A DNA stretch of 64,000 nucleotides from Amycolatopsis sp. NBC_00345 (lineage in GTDB: Bacteria; Actinomycetota; Actinomycetes; Mycobacteriales; Pseudonocardiaceae): contig NZ_CP107995.1 of the NCBI RefSeq assembly GCF_036116635.1, positions 9,548,001 to 9,612,000 on the forward strand. Direction: 5' to 3'. The notes below the pieces were generated by a model, which ran no database searches, had not been told where the DNA came from, and was given only the letters and a program-made list of their open reading frames with translations. A program made the position numbers and the translations under genes. Positions 49,305 to 58,005 of this stretch are shown here, in pieces (positions within the stretch are counted from its first letter, which is position 1; each line of letters begins with the position of its first letter).

Positions 49305-50413
49305 CAGAACGCGTTCCCGACCTTCTGGGCCGCGTTCGACTCGTCGTAGGAGTCATCGGAGATCACGATGCTCGGCGCGATCGGCTGCCCGTCCTCGAAC
49401 TGCTGCAGCGTCTGGAAGGCGAGCTGGCCGAAGCGCGGGTTCGACTCGATCACGGCGTTGTAGCTGCCGTCGGCGATCAGCTGCACGGCGTTGCGCGTGC
49501 CGTCGACCGACACGATCTTGACGTCCTTGCCCGGTGCCTTGCCCGCGGTCTTCAGCGCGTTGACGGCGCCGATGCCCATCTCGTCGTTCTCCGCGTACAC
49601 GGCGGTGAGGTCGGGGTGGGTCTGGATCAGCTGCTCCATCACGTTCTGGCCCTTGGACCGGTCGAAGTCGCCGGTCTGCTCGGCCACCACGGACAGGCCG
49701 GGGGTCTTGGCCAGCTCGTCCTTGAAGCCCTTGGTGCGGTCGGTCGTCACGTTGTTGCCCGAGGAGCCGAGCAGGATCGCGACCTTGCCGTTGCCGCCGG
49801 TCGACTTCACCAGCGCGGCGGCGGCCCGGTGGCCCTGCTTCACGAAGTCGGAGCCGATGAACGTCAGGTAGTCGGTGCACGGCTTCGAGGTCACCTGGCG
49901 GTCGACGGTGACCACGGGGACCTTCTTGGCCTTCGCCGCGTCGAGCGCGGGCGCCAGGCCGTCGGAGTTCAGCGGGGCCACGATGAGCAGCTGCGCGCCC
50001 CGGTCGAGCAGTGACTTGATGTCACTGATCTGCTTGTTGAGGTCGCTCTGCGCGTTGGTGGTGAGCAGGTGGTCGGCCGGGATGCCGAGCTTGGCCGCCT
50101 CGTCGCGGATGGACTGCGTCTCCGCGATCCGGAACGGGTTGGCCTCCTTCTCCGACTGGGAGAAGCCGACGATCGCGGTCTTCAGGTCGACCTTGGGATA
50201 CCCGGTCTTGGCCAGCGTGCAGCCGTCCGCGGACGGGGCCGCGGAGGCGGCCGAGGCAGCCGGGCCGGCGCCGCTGGAAGGCGCGGACGAGGTCTCCTCT
50301 CGGCTGGTGCAGCCGGTGAGGACGAGGGCCGCGGCGGCACCGGTCACGAGGACCAGCCGGGTGCGGCGGGCAGGGGCGGACAGGGCTGAGACAAGCAGGG
50401 GCGCGGCGGACAC
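49304..50413 (-). CDS. Sugar-binding lipoprotein (YtfQ-like) of ABC importer
   Basis: 369 residues from GTG 50413 (GAGGAG upstream). Signal peptide with lipobox LTGC (Cys about 35), then an Ala/Ser/Pro-rich tether and a family-2 periplasmic-binding domain. IVGFSQSEKEANPFRIAET resembles the galactofuranose-binding YtfQ group; other ligand-region motifs are VPVVTVDRQV and YAENDEMGIGAVNAL. First gene of a five-gene operon (SBP, ATPase, two permeases, GH2), divergent from a LacI repressor. Confidence 0.9.
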   Translation of the reverse strand: MSAAPLLVSALSAPARRTRLVLVTGAAAALVLTGCTSREETSSAPSSGAGPAASAASAAPSADGCTLAKTGYPKVDLKTAIVGFSQSEKEANPFRIAETQSIRDEAAKLGIPADHLLTTNAQSDLNKQISDIKSLLDRGAQLLIVAPLNSDGLAPALDAAKAKKVPVVTVDRQVTSKPCTDYLTFIGSDFVKQGHRAAAALVKSTGGNGKVAILLGSSGNNVTTDRTKGFKDELAKTPGLSVVAEQTGDFDRSKGQNVMEQLIQTHPDLTAVYAENDEMGIGAVNALKTAGKAPGKDVKIVSVDGTRNAVQLIADGSYNAVIESNPRFGQLAFQTLQQFEDGQPIAPSIVISDDSYDESNAAQKVGNAF

Positions 50414-50490
50414 GGTGGACTCCTCGGGACAGCTACGACGATGACCCGCTCACCGGGTGATCGCTGTCACCACGGGAGCCTGGTACCTTT

Positions 50491-50517
50491 TTTACATCGT
50501 TGGAACAACGTTGTAAA
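50491..50517. promoter_or_regulatory. LacI-family operator between the transporter operon and its repressor gene
   Basis: TTTACATCGTTG-GAA-CAACGTTGTAAA, 11 of 12 paired positions complementary. Its centre is 78 bases before the transporter start and 74 bases after... the site lies in the middle of the divergent interval 50414-50590 and so can control both directions. Confidence 0.8.
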
Positions 50518-50538
50518 CAGGCAAATAGTCGTTATGCT
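50511..50538 (+). promoter_or_regulatory. Candidate promoter of the lacI-like gene
   Basis: TTGTAA (50511-50516), a 16-base spacer and TATGCT (50533-50538). The -35 element lies in the right half of the operator, so repression of its own synthesis is expected. Consensus match is moderate. Confidence 0.5.
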
Positions 50539-50590
50539 TCGTGGTCGCCGGGGTCATGGTCCCCGGCTCCCGAGCAGAGGGGAGTCGGCG

Positions 50591-51610
50591 TTGGCCGTGA
50601 CGCTCAAGGACGTCGCCACACTCGCGGGAGTGTCGGTGAAGACCGTGTCCAACGTAGTGAACGGGTACGCGTTCGTGAAGCCCGACAATCGGCGCCGCGT
50701 CGAGGAGGCGCTGGCGGTCACGGGCTACCGGCCCAACGTCGGCGCCCGCAACCTGCGGCGCGGCCGCACCGGCTTCCTCGCGCTGATGGTGCCGGAGCTG
50801 AGCATCCCGTACTTCGGCGAGCTGGCCGGGCTGGTGATCACGGCGGCGCAGCGGCGTGGCTGGAGCGTGCTGATCGAGCAGACGCAGGGCACGCGCGCGC
50901 GGGAACGGGCCACTTTGGACTCACTGGGCCCGCACCTGGTCGACGGCGCGCTGGTGCACCCGGAGGCGCTGGAGGCCGGTGACTTCCCGGACCTGGACAA
51001 CGGAATCCCGATGGTGATGCTGGGCGAGCACGCCGTGGACGTGCCGATCGACCGGGTGGCGATCGACAACGTGGTGGCCGCGCACACCGCCGTCTCGCAC
51101 CTGCTCTCACTGGGCCGGCGCCGGATCGCCGCGATCGGCGTCAACCCGGCGAGAGGCACCGCGTCGCTGCGGCTCGAGGGCTACCAGGCGGCGCTGGCGG
51201 ACGCCGGACTGTCCGTTGTGGACTCCCTGCTCGCCCCGGCGGCGAAGTACCACCGCGCGGTCGGCGCCGCGGCGATGAAGAACCTGCTGGCGCTGAAGGA
51301 GCCGCCGGACGCGGTGTTCTGCTTCAACGACCTGCTGGCCGTCGGCGCGTTGCGCGCGGCCGCCGAGCGCGGGCTGAACGTGCCGGGCGACATCGCCATC
51401 GTCGGGTTCGACAACACCGAGGAGAGCGCGTTCAGCCTGCCCTCGCTGACCACGATCGCGCCGGACAAGGCGGCCATCGCGGAGGCCGCCATCGAGCTGA
51501 TCCACGGCAGGCTGACCATCGGCACGGACGGGGCGCCGCGGGAGATCCAGCCGCCGTTTTCCTTGGAGATAAGGGAAAGCACGGTGGGGGTCGAGGCCGG
51601 GGCCGGCTAG
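50591..51610 (+). CDS. LacI-family transcriptional repressor of the sugar operon
   Basis: 339 residues from TTG 50591, 7 bases after AGGGGAG; GTG 50597 is the alternative, and an extension to 50441 crosses the operator and is rejected. HTH VTLKDVATLAGVSVKTVSNVVNG (read as two short motifs: VTLKDVATLAG and SVKTVSNVVNG), then hinge VEEALAVTGYRPN and a periplasmic-binding-like effector domain ending IVGFDNTEESAFSLP. Divergent from the transporter/GH2 operon; the effector is likely the imported sugar. Confidence 0.9.
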   Translation: MAVTLKDVATLAGVSVKTVSNVVNGYAFVKPDNRRRVEEALAVTGYRPNVGARNLRRGRTGFLALMVPELSIPYFGELAGLVITAAQRRGWSVLIEQTQGTRARERATLDSLGPHLVDGALVHPEALEAGDFPDLDNGIPMVMLGEHAVDVPIDRVAIDNVVAAHTAVSHLLSLGRRRIAAIGVNPARGTASLRLEGYQAALADAGLSVVDSLLAPAAKYHRAVGAAAMKNLLALKEPPDAVFCFNDLLAVGALRAAAERGLNVPGDIAIVGFDNTEESAFSLPSLTTIAPDKAAIAEAAIELIHGRLTIGTDGAPREIQPPFSLEIRESTVGVEAGAG

Positions 51611-51620
51611 GGCGCCGAGC

Positions 51621-52043
51621 TCAGGACCGGTAGCGGCGCACGGCCTCCGCACGGATGACGAGGCGAACCTGCTCGGTCGCCAGGATCTCGGCGAGGGCGC
51701 CGGCGCGGGCCGGGTCGTCGAGGTCCCAGTAGCGGGCGGCGAGACGGGCGGCCAGGTCGTGGCCCCCGTCGGGTTCGACCGTGGCGTGGCCGGCGATGGA
51801 CAGCCAGTGCTCGCGTTCGCCCACCGGGGCGGCGACGACGATCGAGGCGCGCGGGTCGCGGGCCACGCGCCGCACCTTGAGCGCGTCGGGTTCGGTGAAG
51901 AGCTGGATCGTGCCTTCGTCGGTGGCCTCGAACCAGACCGGACGGGGCTGGGGCGGGAGCGGGCCGGCGGCCACGGTCAGGAAGCCGTGCAGGGGGCGGC
52001 GGAGGAACTCGAGGTCTTCGGTGGTCAGCGAATCGGTGGTCAT
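51621..52043 (-). CDS. PPOX-class (F420/FMN split-barrel) oxidoreductase
   Basis: 140 residues from ATG 52043 (a 13-residue extension upstream is rejected). Split-barrel flavin-binding family: EDLEFLRRPLHGFLTVAAG, PVWFEATDEGTIQLFTEPDALKVRRVARDPRASIVV and LSIAGHATVEPDGG. Actinobacterial members of this group often use F420. Substrate unknown. 48 bases separate it from the NmrA-like gene upstream, so the two may be co-transcribed. Confidence 0.82.
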   Translation of the reverse strand: MTTDSLTTEDLEFLRRPLHGFLTVAAGPLPPQPRPVWFEATDEGTIQLFTEPDALKVRRVARDPRASIVVAAPVGEREHWLSIAGHATVEPDGGHDLAARLAARYWDLDDPARAGALAEILATEQVRLVIRAEAVRRYRS

Positions 52044-52091
52044 CACAGCTCTATTCTTCAGGAGAAAGGAATTCTTGGCCAAGCCCGGTGA

Positions 52092-52928
52092 TCAGCGCGG
52101 CCAGGCGCCCGCCGCCGCGGCCCGCACGACGTAGTCCTCGAAGGTCCGGGGCGCCCGTCCCAGCAGGGTGGCGAGGTCATCGGTGGTCACGGCGAGCAGC
52201 CAGCGTTCCATCAGCACGAACATCTCGGCGACGTGGTGGGCGTCTTCCTCGCTCAGGCCTGCTTCGACCAGTGTCGCGGTGTACTCGGCGGGGGAGATCT
52301 GCTTGTAGGTCATGGGTTTCCCGGACGCCCGGGAGATCAGCTCGACGGCCTCGCCGAAGGTGATCGCCCGCGGCCCGGTCAGCTCGTAGACGCGTCCGGC
52401 GTGCTTGCCGGGCTCGGCCAGCACCTTGGCCGCGGCGTCGGCGACGTCGTCGATGTCGATGAACGGCTCGGGGACCGGGCCGGCCGGGAGCGCCAGTTCC
52501 CCGGCGACCAGCGGGGCGTGGAAGACGTCCTCGTCGAAGTTCTGCGCGAAGTTCGACGGCCGCAGGACGGTCCACTCCAGCGACGAGCCGCGCACGGCTT
52601 CCTCGGCCGAACGCATGTCCAGCCCGAACGCGGAGTCGCCCCAGGTGTCGGCGCCGCGCCCGGACAGCAGGACCAGCCGCCGCACGCCGGCGGCCTCGGC
52701 CCTGGCCACGAACTCGTGCGCCGGGCCCGGCACGAACGGGGCCACCACGTACGCGGCGGCGATATCCCGCAGAGCCGCGTCCCAGCTGCCGGGGTCGGAC
52801 CAGTCGAACCGGGTCTCGCTCGAACGGGAGGCCGCGCGCACCGGCGTGCCGCGCAGCCGCAAGCGGGCGGCGACCCGTCGGCCGGTCTTGCCGGTCGCGC
52901 CGAGGACGAGAGTGTTGCTGTTGCTCAT
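52092..52928 (-). CDS. NmrA-like NAD(P)H-binding oxidoreductase
   Basis: 278 residues. Rossmann start NTLVLGATGKTGRRVAARL and LRPSNFAQNFDED typical of the NmrA/azoreductase-like atypical SDRs; no YxxxK catalytic pair. May sense redox cofactor ratio or reduce quinones. Divergent from an AraC-family gene (82 bases between starts), a common pairing in which the AraC protein activates the oxidoreductase. Confidence 0.85.
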   Translation of the reverse strand: MSNSNTLVLGATGKTGRRVAARLRLRGTPVRAASRSSETRFDWSDPGSWDAALRDIAAAYVVAPFVPGPAHEFVARAEAAGVRRLVLLSGRGADTWGDSAFGLDMRSAEEAVRGSSLEWTVLRPSNFAQNFDEDVFHAPLVAGELALPAGPVPEPFIDIDDVADAAAKVLAEPGKHAGRVYELTGPRAITFGEAVELISRASGKPMTYKQISPAEYTATLVEAGLSEEDAHHVAEMFVLMERWLLAVTTDDLATLLGRAPRTFEDYVVRAAAAGAWPR

Positions 52929-53010
52929 GGCGTTGATTCAACCCGGCGAGCTCGGACAATCCCATAGGTCAAAAGCCGGATCGCCTGTCTGTTCGTCTAA
53001 CCTTGCGGGG

Positions 53011-53967
53011 GTGGACGTGTTCAGTGACTTGATCCGCGGGGTGCGGGCCCACGGCTCGTTGTTCGGCAGCTCGACCCTGTCCACGCCGTGGGCGCTGCAC
53101 TTCGTGGACGGCGCGCCGCTGACGCTGTGCACCGTGGTGACCGGGGCGGGCTGGATCGTGCCGGAGCACGGCCGGCCCGAGCCGCTTCGCGCCCGCGAGA
53201 CGATCATCGTGCGCGGCCCCGCGACGTTCAGCTTCGTCGACGAGGTCGGCACCCAGGCCGAACTGGTGGCGTGCGGCGAATTCTGCGCGACGCCCGACCA
53301 AGGCGGCACCCGGCACCGGCTCGGCTGGAACGATCCCGGCTACGACTGCGGTGGTGTGCCCGACGCCAACGGTGGCGGCGCGACAACCCTGATCGTCGGC
53401 GCGTACCCGGTGCGCGGCGAGATCAGCCGCCGTCTGCTGGACGCGCTGCCCGTCGTGCTGCGCGCGGACGAATGCGACACGACCGATGCCGTGCTGGACA
53501 ACCTCGCCGCCGAGGTCGCGGTCGACGCACCCGGCCAGCAGGTGGTCCTCGACCGGCTGCTGGACTGGATGCTGGTCTGCACGCTGCGCGAATGGTTCGA
53601 CCGCCCCGGCGGCGAGCCCCCGGCCTGGTGGGCCGCCCAGCGCGACCCGGTGGTCGGCGACGCGCTGAGCCTGCTGCACGCCGAACCGGCGGCCCCGTGG
53701 ACCGTCGCCGCGCTGGCCGATCGCACCGGGGTGTCGCGTTCGACGCTGGCCAAGCGCTTCGCCGACCTGGTGGGCGAACCGCCGCTGACCTACCTCACCC
53801 GCTGGCGCATGACCCTCGCGGCGGACCTGCTGGTCGAGCAGTCGGGGACCGTGGCGGACATCGCCCGCACCGTGGGCTACGCCGATCCGTTCGGTTTCAG
53901 CGCGGCGTTCAAACGGGTCCGGGGCGTCAATCCGAGCGAGTTCCGGCGCACTGTCAGCTCGCAGTGA
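53011..53967 (+). CDS. AraC-family transcriptional regulator with cupin domain
   Basis: 318 residues from GTG 53011; the frame is open far upstream but only as antisense of the NmrA gene. N-terminal cupin-like domain (LHFVDGAPLTLCTVVTGAG, about 30-190) and C-terminal double helix-turn-helix (WTVAALADRTGVSRSTLAKRF, IARTVGYADPFGFSAAFKR, about 225-315). Likely regulates the divergent oxidoreductase. Ends 14 bases before the vanY stop. Confidence 0.9.
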   Translation: MDVFSDLIRGVRAHGSLFGSSTLSTPWALHFVDGAPLTLCTVVTGAGWIVPEHGRPEPLRARETIIVRGPATFSFVDEVGTQAELVACGEFCATPDQGGTRHRLGWNDPGYDCGGVPDANGGGATTLIVGAYPVRGEISRRLLDALPVVLRADECDTTDAVLDNLAAEVAVDAPGQQVVLDRLLDWMLVCTLREWFDRPGGEPPAWWAAQRDPVVGDALSLLHAEPAAPWTVAALADRTGVSRSTLAKRFADLVGEPPLTYLTRWRMTLAADLLVEQSGTVADIARTVGYADPFGFSAAFKRVRGVNPSEFRRTVSSQ

Positions 53968-53980
53968 CGGCGCCGGCCGG

Positions 53981-54466
53981 TCACCGTTGCATCCTCGGGT
54001 CCTCGGTCGGATCCGCGTACATCGGCGGACAGCCCGCCTCGACTGCTTCCGGCCGCAGCTCGTAGTGCCACGGTTCGTTCCGATAGATCTGGCACAGCCC
54101 GTACGCCGTGCCGTGCTCGGACAGCCACGCCCTGGCGGCGGAGGGGCCGACGTCGACGGCGTGGCCGGACACGTGGGCGGACGTGTCCGGGGTGGCCACC
54201 CACCGGATGGCTTCGGCCGCGGAGCCGTACCTCGAGACCGCCTCGGCGAACAGCCATTCCTGGTATTCCGGGGAACGCCAGCCGCCGTTGACGCGGAACT
54301 CGACGCCGTCGGCCGCGGCGGCGGTGGCGGCCCGGCGCAAAGCACTCAGCAGCGCGGGGTCGAGGTTGGCCACGGCCGCCGCCCCGTCGTCGAAGGGCGT
54401 CACGGGGTCGGGGACGGCGCCGTGGGACTGCGGCGGGCGGGTTCGTGCTGATTCGAGGGAGGGCAT
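53981..54466 (-). CDS. vanY: D,D-carboxypeptidase of VanY type (M15B)
   Basis: 161 residues. Zinc-peptidase motifs SAHVSGHAVD (96-105, first His and Asp ligands) and EPWHYE (131-136, catalytic Glu region and third His). VanY trims the terminal D-Ala from pentapeptide precursors, lowering the vancomycin target. Unlike the membrane-anchored enterococcal enzyme it has no visible signal peptide or membrane helix, so it may act on cytoplasmic precursors, or the true start may lie elsewhere. It is divergent from vanR and has the same upstream motif as vanH, which ties it to the van regulon. Confidence 0.85.
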   Translation of the reverse strand: MPSLESARTRPPQSHGAVPDPVTPFDDGAAAVANLDPALLSALRRAATAAAADGVEFRVNGGWRSPEYQEWLFAEAVSRYGSAAEAIRWVATPDTSAHVSGHAVDVGPSAARAWLSEHGTAYGLCQIYRNEPWHYELRPEAVEAGCPPMYADPTEDPRMQR

Positions 54467-54490
54467 GCCGTCAGTGAAGGCGGCGTGGTG

Positions 54491-54529
54491 TTGCCGGCGC
54501 GTTGGCGGTTTTGGATATGCCCGCGATAT
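54491..54529 (-). promoter_or_regulatory. Candidate VanR site in front of vanY/vanR
   Basis: Two blocks on the + strand: TTGCCGGCGCGT (54491-54502) and, 11 bases on, GATATGCCCGCGATAT (54514-54529). The second block contains GATA twice with an 11-base period, as expected for an OmpR-family dimer. The same two blocks with the same 11-base gap occur in front of vanH; here the second block begins 48 bases upstream of the vanY start. The site also lies before vanR, with TACTAT (54541-54546) as possible -10 in that direction. Confidence 0.7.
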
Positions 54530-54552
54530 GGGCCGGCTCGTACTATCGGAGC

Positions 54553-55230
54553 ATGCGTGTGCTGGTGGTCGAGGATGAGCCCTACCTGGCAGACGCCATC
54601 CGCGACGGGTTGCGCCTGGAGGCGATCGCCGCCGACGTCGCCGGTGACGGGGACACCGCGCAGGAACTGTTGAGCATCAACGCCTACGACATCGCCGTCC
54701 TCGACCGCGACATCCCCGGCCCGTCCGGTGACGAGATCGCCCGGGGCATCGTCGCCTCCGGCAGCGGCCTGCCGATCATCATGCTCACCGCCGCCGACCG
54801 GCTCGACGACAAGGCCTCCGGCTTCGAGCTGGGCGCCGACGACTACCTCACGAAGCCGTTCGAACTCCGGGAGCTCGTGCTGCGGCTCAGAGCACTCGAC
54901 CGCCGGCGCGGCCACAGCCGGCCACCCGTACGGGAGATCGCCGGACTGCGGCTGGACCCGTTCCGCCGCGAGGTCTACCGCGACGGCCGTTATGTCGCGC
55001 TCACCCGCAAACAGTTCGCGGTGCTCGAAGTCCTCGTCGCGGACGAAGGCGGTGTCGTCAGCGCCGAAGAGCTGCTGGAACGCGCGTGGGACGGGAACGC
55101 GGACCCGTTCACCAACGCCGTGCGCATCACGGTCTCGGCGCTGCGCAAACGGCTCGGCGAACCCTGGCTCATCGCGACGGTGCCCGGCGTCGGCTACCGC
55201 ATCGACGCCGGAGGCGGAGACCGTGACTAG
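54553..55230 (+). CDS. vanR: Response regulator VanR
   Basis: 225 residues from ATG 54553; an open 17-residue extension upstream covers the promoter motif and is rejected. OmpR/PhoB family: acidic pocket EDE at 8-10, phospho-acceptor Asp51 in AVLDRDIPGPSG, Lys101. C-terminal winged helix about 130-220 (LTRKQFAVLEVLVADEGGVVSAEELLE). Sequence and length agree closely with Streptomyces-type VanR, which switches on vanH-type promoters in response to vancomycin. vanS overlaps its end by 8 bases. Confidence 0.92.
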   Translation: MRVLVVEDEPYLADAIRDGLRLEAIAADVAGDGDTAQELLSINAYDIAVLDRDIPGPSGDEIARGIVASGSGLPIIMLTAADRLDDKASGFELGADDYLTKPFELRELVLRLRALDRRRGHSRPPVREIAGLRLDPFRREVYRDGRYVALTRKQFAVLEVLVADEGGVVSAEELLERAWDGNADPFTNAVRITVSALRKRLGEPWLIATVPGVGYRIDAGGGDRD

Positions 55231-56384
55231 GCGTTCCGGGCTGAGCGTGCGCCTCAAACTCACCCTCAGCTACGCCGGATTCCTGATGATCGCCGGTGTT
55301 GTGCTGCTCGCCGCCGTGTGGGTGTTCCTGCTGAGAGGCTTTCCCGCCAGTGCGTTCGCGCCCAACTTCGGCAACTTCCTGCGTGCTTTCGACCCCCGCA
55401 ACTTCGGCCCGGCCGTCTTCGTGCAGGCGGTCGGCGTCGTCATGCTGTTCCTGCTGGTCTTCGGCCTGGTCGGCGGATGGATCCTCGCCGGCCGCATGCT
55501 CACCCCGCTGACCCGCATCGCCGACGCCGCCCGCGAGGCCGCGAACGGATCGCTGTCCCACCGGATCCGGCTGCCGGGCCGCCAGGACGAGTTCCGCGAG
55601 CTCGCCGACGCCTTCGACGCCATGCTCGAACGCCTCGAAGCACACGTCGTCGAGCAGCGGAGGTTCGCGGCCAACGCCTCGCACGAGCTGCGTACCCCGC
55701 TGGCGATCTCGCAGGCCATGCTCGAAGTCGCCCGCAACGATCCCGGCCACGACTCCGGTGAACTGGTCGAACGCCTGCACACCGTCAACGCCCGGGCGAT
55801 CGAGCTCACCGAAGCGCTGCTCCTGCTCAGCCGCACCGCAGCGATCCTTCACGCGGGAGCCCGTCGACCTGTCGCTCATCGCGGAAGAAGCCACCGAAAC
55901 GCTTCTTCCTTTCGCGGAGAAGCACGGCGTCACCGTCGAGACCTCCGGTGACCTCGCCCTGACCGAGGGCTCACCCGCCCTGCTGCTGCAGCTGACGACG
56001 AACCTCCTGCACAACGCCATCGTCCACAATCTCCCCGAGCACGGCAGCGTGCGGATCGAAACCGCCGCGCGCTCCGGGTTCGTCATGCTGACCGTCGAGA
56101 ACACCGGCGACAAGCTCAGCCCCCAGCGGGTCTGGACCCTCACCGAACCCTTCCAGCGCGGTACCGGCCGCGCCCGCGGTGATCATGCCGGGGTCGGCCT
56201 CGGCCTGGCCATCGTCCGAAGCATCACCCGCGCCCACGACGGGATCTTCGACCTCACCCCGCTGGCCGCCGGCGGGCTTCGCGTCGCGGTGCAGCTACCC
56301 GCGCCGGCCCGGCCACCGGTGAGCACGCCGAACCTGGGCGGTCATGCCGCCCGGCTCGACCAGGTGATGGGGAAATCGAAGTAG
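55223..56384 (+). pseudogene. vanS: Sensor kinase VanS, frameshifted
   Basis: From GTG 55223 the frame encodes two membrane helices (about 17-37, 69-89), a HAMP region and the H-box NASHELRTPL with His154. After LLLLSRTA (codon 206, base ~55838) it runs out of frame to a stop at 55951, giving 242 residues. In the other frame, from base 55839, homology resumes QRSFTREPVDLSLIAEEATE with an intact ATPase domain: N-box LTTNLLHNAIVHN and G2-box HAGVGLGLAIVRS, to TAG 56384. The joint fits loss of two bases (SRT-D-QRSF) or gain of one. It is a real mutation or a sequencing error; the 3' end overlaps vanX by 43 bases. Confidence 0.85.
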
Positions 56385-56968
56385 GTGTCCGGGTAAGGCT
56401 CGTCCTCGAGCGTGTAATGCCACCACTCGTATTCGTAGGCGGCGAAGCCGCAGGACTCCATGATGGAGCGGAGATGGTGCCGGTTCCCGGCTTCGGCCTC
56501 CGCGATTCCCGGTGCGCCGTGGTGGGAGACCGAATCCATCAGGTCGTGGTCGCCGCCCATGGCCACGAGCTCGCCGGAGGCCAGGTGATAAAGCGTCAGG
56601 TCGACCGTGCTGCCCCGGCTGTGACCCGACTTGACCGCTACGTAGCCCTGCTCGAACATGTCGGCCCGATCGATGTTCGGATAGTGCCGCGGCTTCGTCC
56701 GGCCGTCGTCGGGCTCCTTCGACCAGCGCACGAACCGGTCCACGGCGCGTTGCGGCCGGTAGCCGTCCCACAGGACCAAACCGAAGCCGAGCGAGGCGGC
56801 CTTCTCGTGCGCGCTCTCCAGGGCCGCGCACAAAGCCGTCGTGCCGATGATGCGATTGAGCAGGTATCCGTCCACGGGCTTGCCGGTGAAGTTGTCCCAG
56901 GTGGCGTACTTGGCGTCCCAGCGAATTCCGGGCACCACCTCGTCGACGAAGCTGAAGCCGTCTTTCAC
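56342..56968 (-). CDS. vanX: D-Ala-D-Ala dipeptidase VanX
   Basis: 208 residues from GTG 56968, overlapping the vanA stop (GTGA). All residues of the VanX zinc dipeptidase appear at the classical numbering: Arg71 (DGYRP), His116 and Asp123 (SGHSRGSTVD), Glu181 and His184 (YEWWHY). It destroys D-Ala-D-Ala so that precursors end only in D-Ala-D-Lac. Last gene of vanH-vanA-vanX. The open frame upstream is a shadow of vanA. Confidence 0.96.
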   Translation of the reverse strand: MKDGFSFVDEVVPGIRWDAKYATWDNFTGKPVDGYLLNRIIGTTALCAALESAHEKAASLGFGLVLWDGYRPQRAVDRFVRWSKEPDDGRTKPRHYPNIDRADMFEQGYVAVKSGHSRGSTVDLTLYHLASGELVAMGGDHDLMDSVSHHGAPGIAEAEAGNRHHLRSIMESCGFAAYEYEWWHYTLEDEPYPDTYFDFPITWSSRAA

Positions 56969-58005
56969 CGGACCCTCCCCGCCAACGCCAGTGACACGGC
57001 CCGGTCGAGCACGTCGGCGAACGACAGCCCCGCGGCCGCCATCATCCTCGGGTAACGGCTGTAGCGGGTCAGGCCGGGAAAGGTGTTGACCTCGTTGAGG
57101 ACTACCGTGCCGTCCTCCTTGAGGAACATGTCCACTCGTGCCAGCCCCCGGCAGCCGAGTGCGCGGTAAATCGCCTTCGCCGTCTCCTGCACCAGCACGC
57201 GCGTCTCGGCCGGAATATCGGCGGGCACGGTCACCGTCGAGTTCTCGGAACCACTTTCCGGATCGATTTCCTGGTGGATCCGGAAAAACCCGTGCGACAG
57301 CGTGATCTGATCCACCTCGCCGACGATCAGGTCCTGCTCGTTCCCCAGCACCGCACACCCGACCTCGCTGCCGGCTACAGCCGCTTCGACCAGCACCTTC
57401 GAGTCGTACTTCCGCGCGGCCTCCACCGCGCTCGCCAGCTCTTCCCGGCCGGACACCTTGCTGACCCCGAAAGACGACCCCGACCGGGCCGGCTTCACGA
57501 ACACGGGATAGTCCAGCCGGCCGGCATCCAGGTTCTCGTCCACCGCGACCACCCGGCAGGCCGGCGTCGCGATCCCCGCACTCGCGACGACGGCGTAGGC
57601 CAAGGACTTGTCGATACACAGCGCGGAACTGGGCACGTCGCAGCCGACGTAGGGGATGCCGGACAGCTCCAGCAACCCCTGCATCGCACCGTCCTCGCCG
57701 TGCCGGCCGTGCAGAACCGGCAGCACGACGTCCAGCTCGATCACCTCGTAGCGCAGCTGCGCCAGCACGTGCAACCCGGGCGCACTCCGGTCCGGCGACA
57801 ACGCGACGGGACAGTGATCGCCCGTTTCCCAGCCTTCCCCGGGGCCGGCGCAAAGCCGCCAAGCCCCGTCCTGGGTGATCCCGATCCAGAACGGCTCGTA
57901 CTTCCCGGCATCAAGGTTCCGGGCCACCTCTTGCGCGGACTTGACCGACACGGGGTGTTCTTCGGACGTGCCCCCGAAGATGATTCCGACCTTCACCTTG
58001 TTCAT
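56965..58005 (-). CDS. vanA: D-alanine-D-lactate ligase (VanA type)
   Basis: 346 residues from ATG 58005 (ATGA overlap with vanH). ATP-grasp ligase: GGTSEEHPVS (11-20), IDKSLAY, YPVFVKPARSGSSFGV (166-181), VDMFLKEDG and LNEVNTFPG. The specificity loop reads FRIHQE with His244 at the position that favours D-lactate over D-alanine in VanA. It makes the depsipeptide end of vancomycin-insensitive peptidoglycan precursors. It could be named vanM/vanB-like; the class cannot be fixed without alignment. Confidence 0.95.
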   Translation of the reverse strand: MNKVKVGIIFGGTSEEHPVSVKSAQEVARNLDAGKYEPFWIGITQDGAWRLCAGPGEGWETGDHCPVALSPDRSAPGLHVLAQLRYEVIELDVVLPVLHGRHGEDGAMQGLLELSGIPYVGCDVPSSALCIDKSLAYAVVASAGIATPACRVVAVDENLDAGRLDYPVFVKPARSGSSFGVSKVSGREELASAVEAARKYDSKVLVEAAVAGSEVGCAVLGNEQDLIVGEVDQITLSHGFFRIHQEIDPESGSENSTVTVPADIPAETRVLVQETAKAIYRALGCRGLARVDMFLKEDGTVVLNEVNTFPGLTRYSRYPRMMAAAGLSFADVLDRAVSLALAGRVR

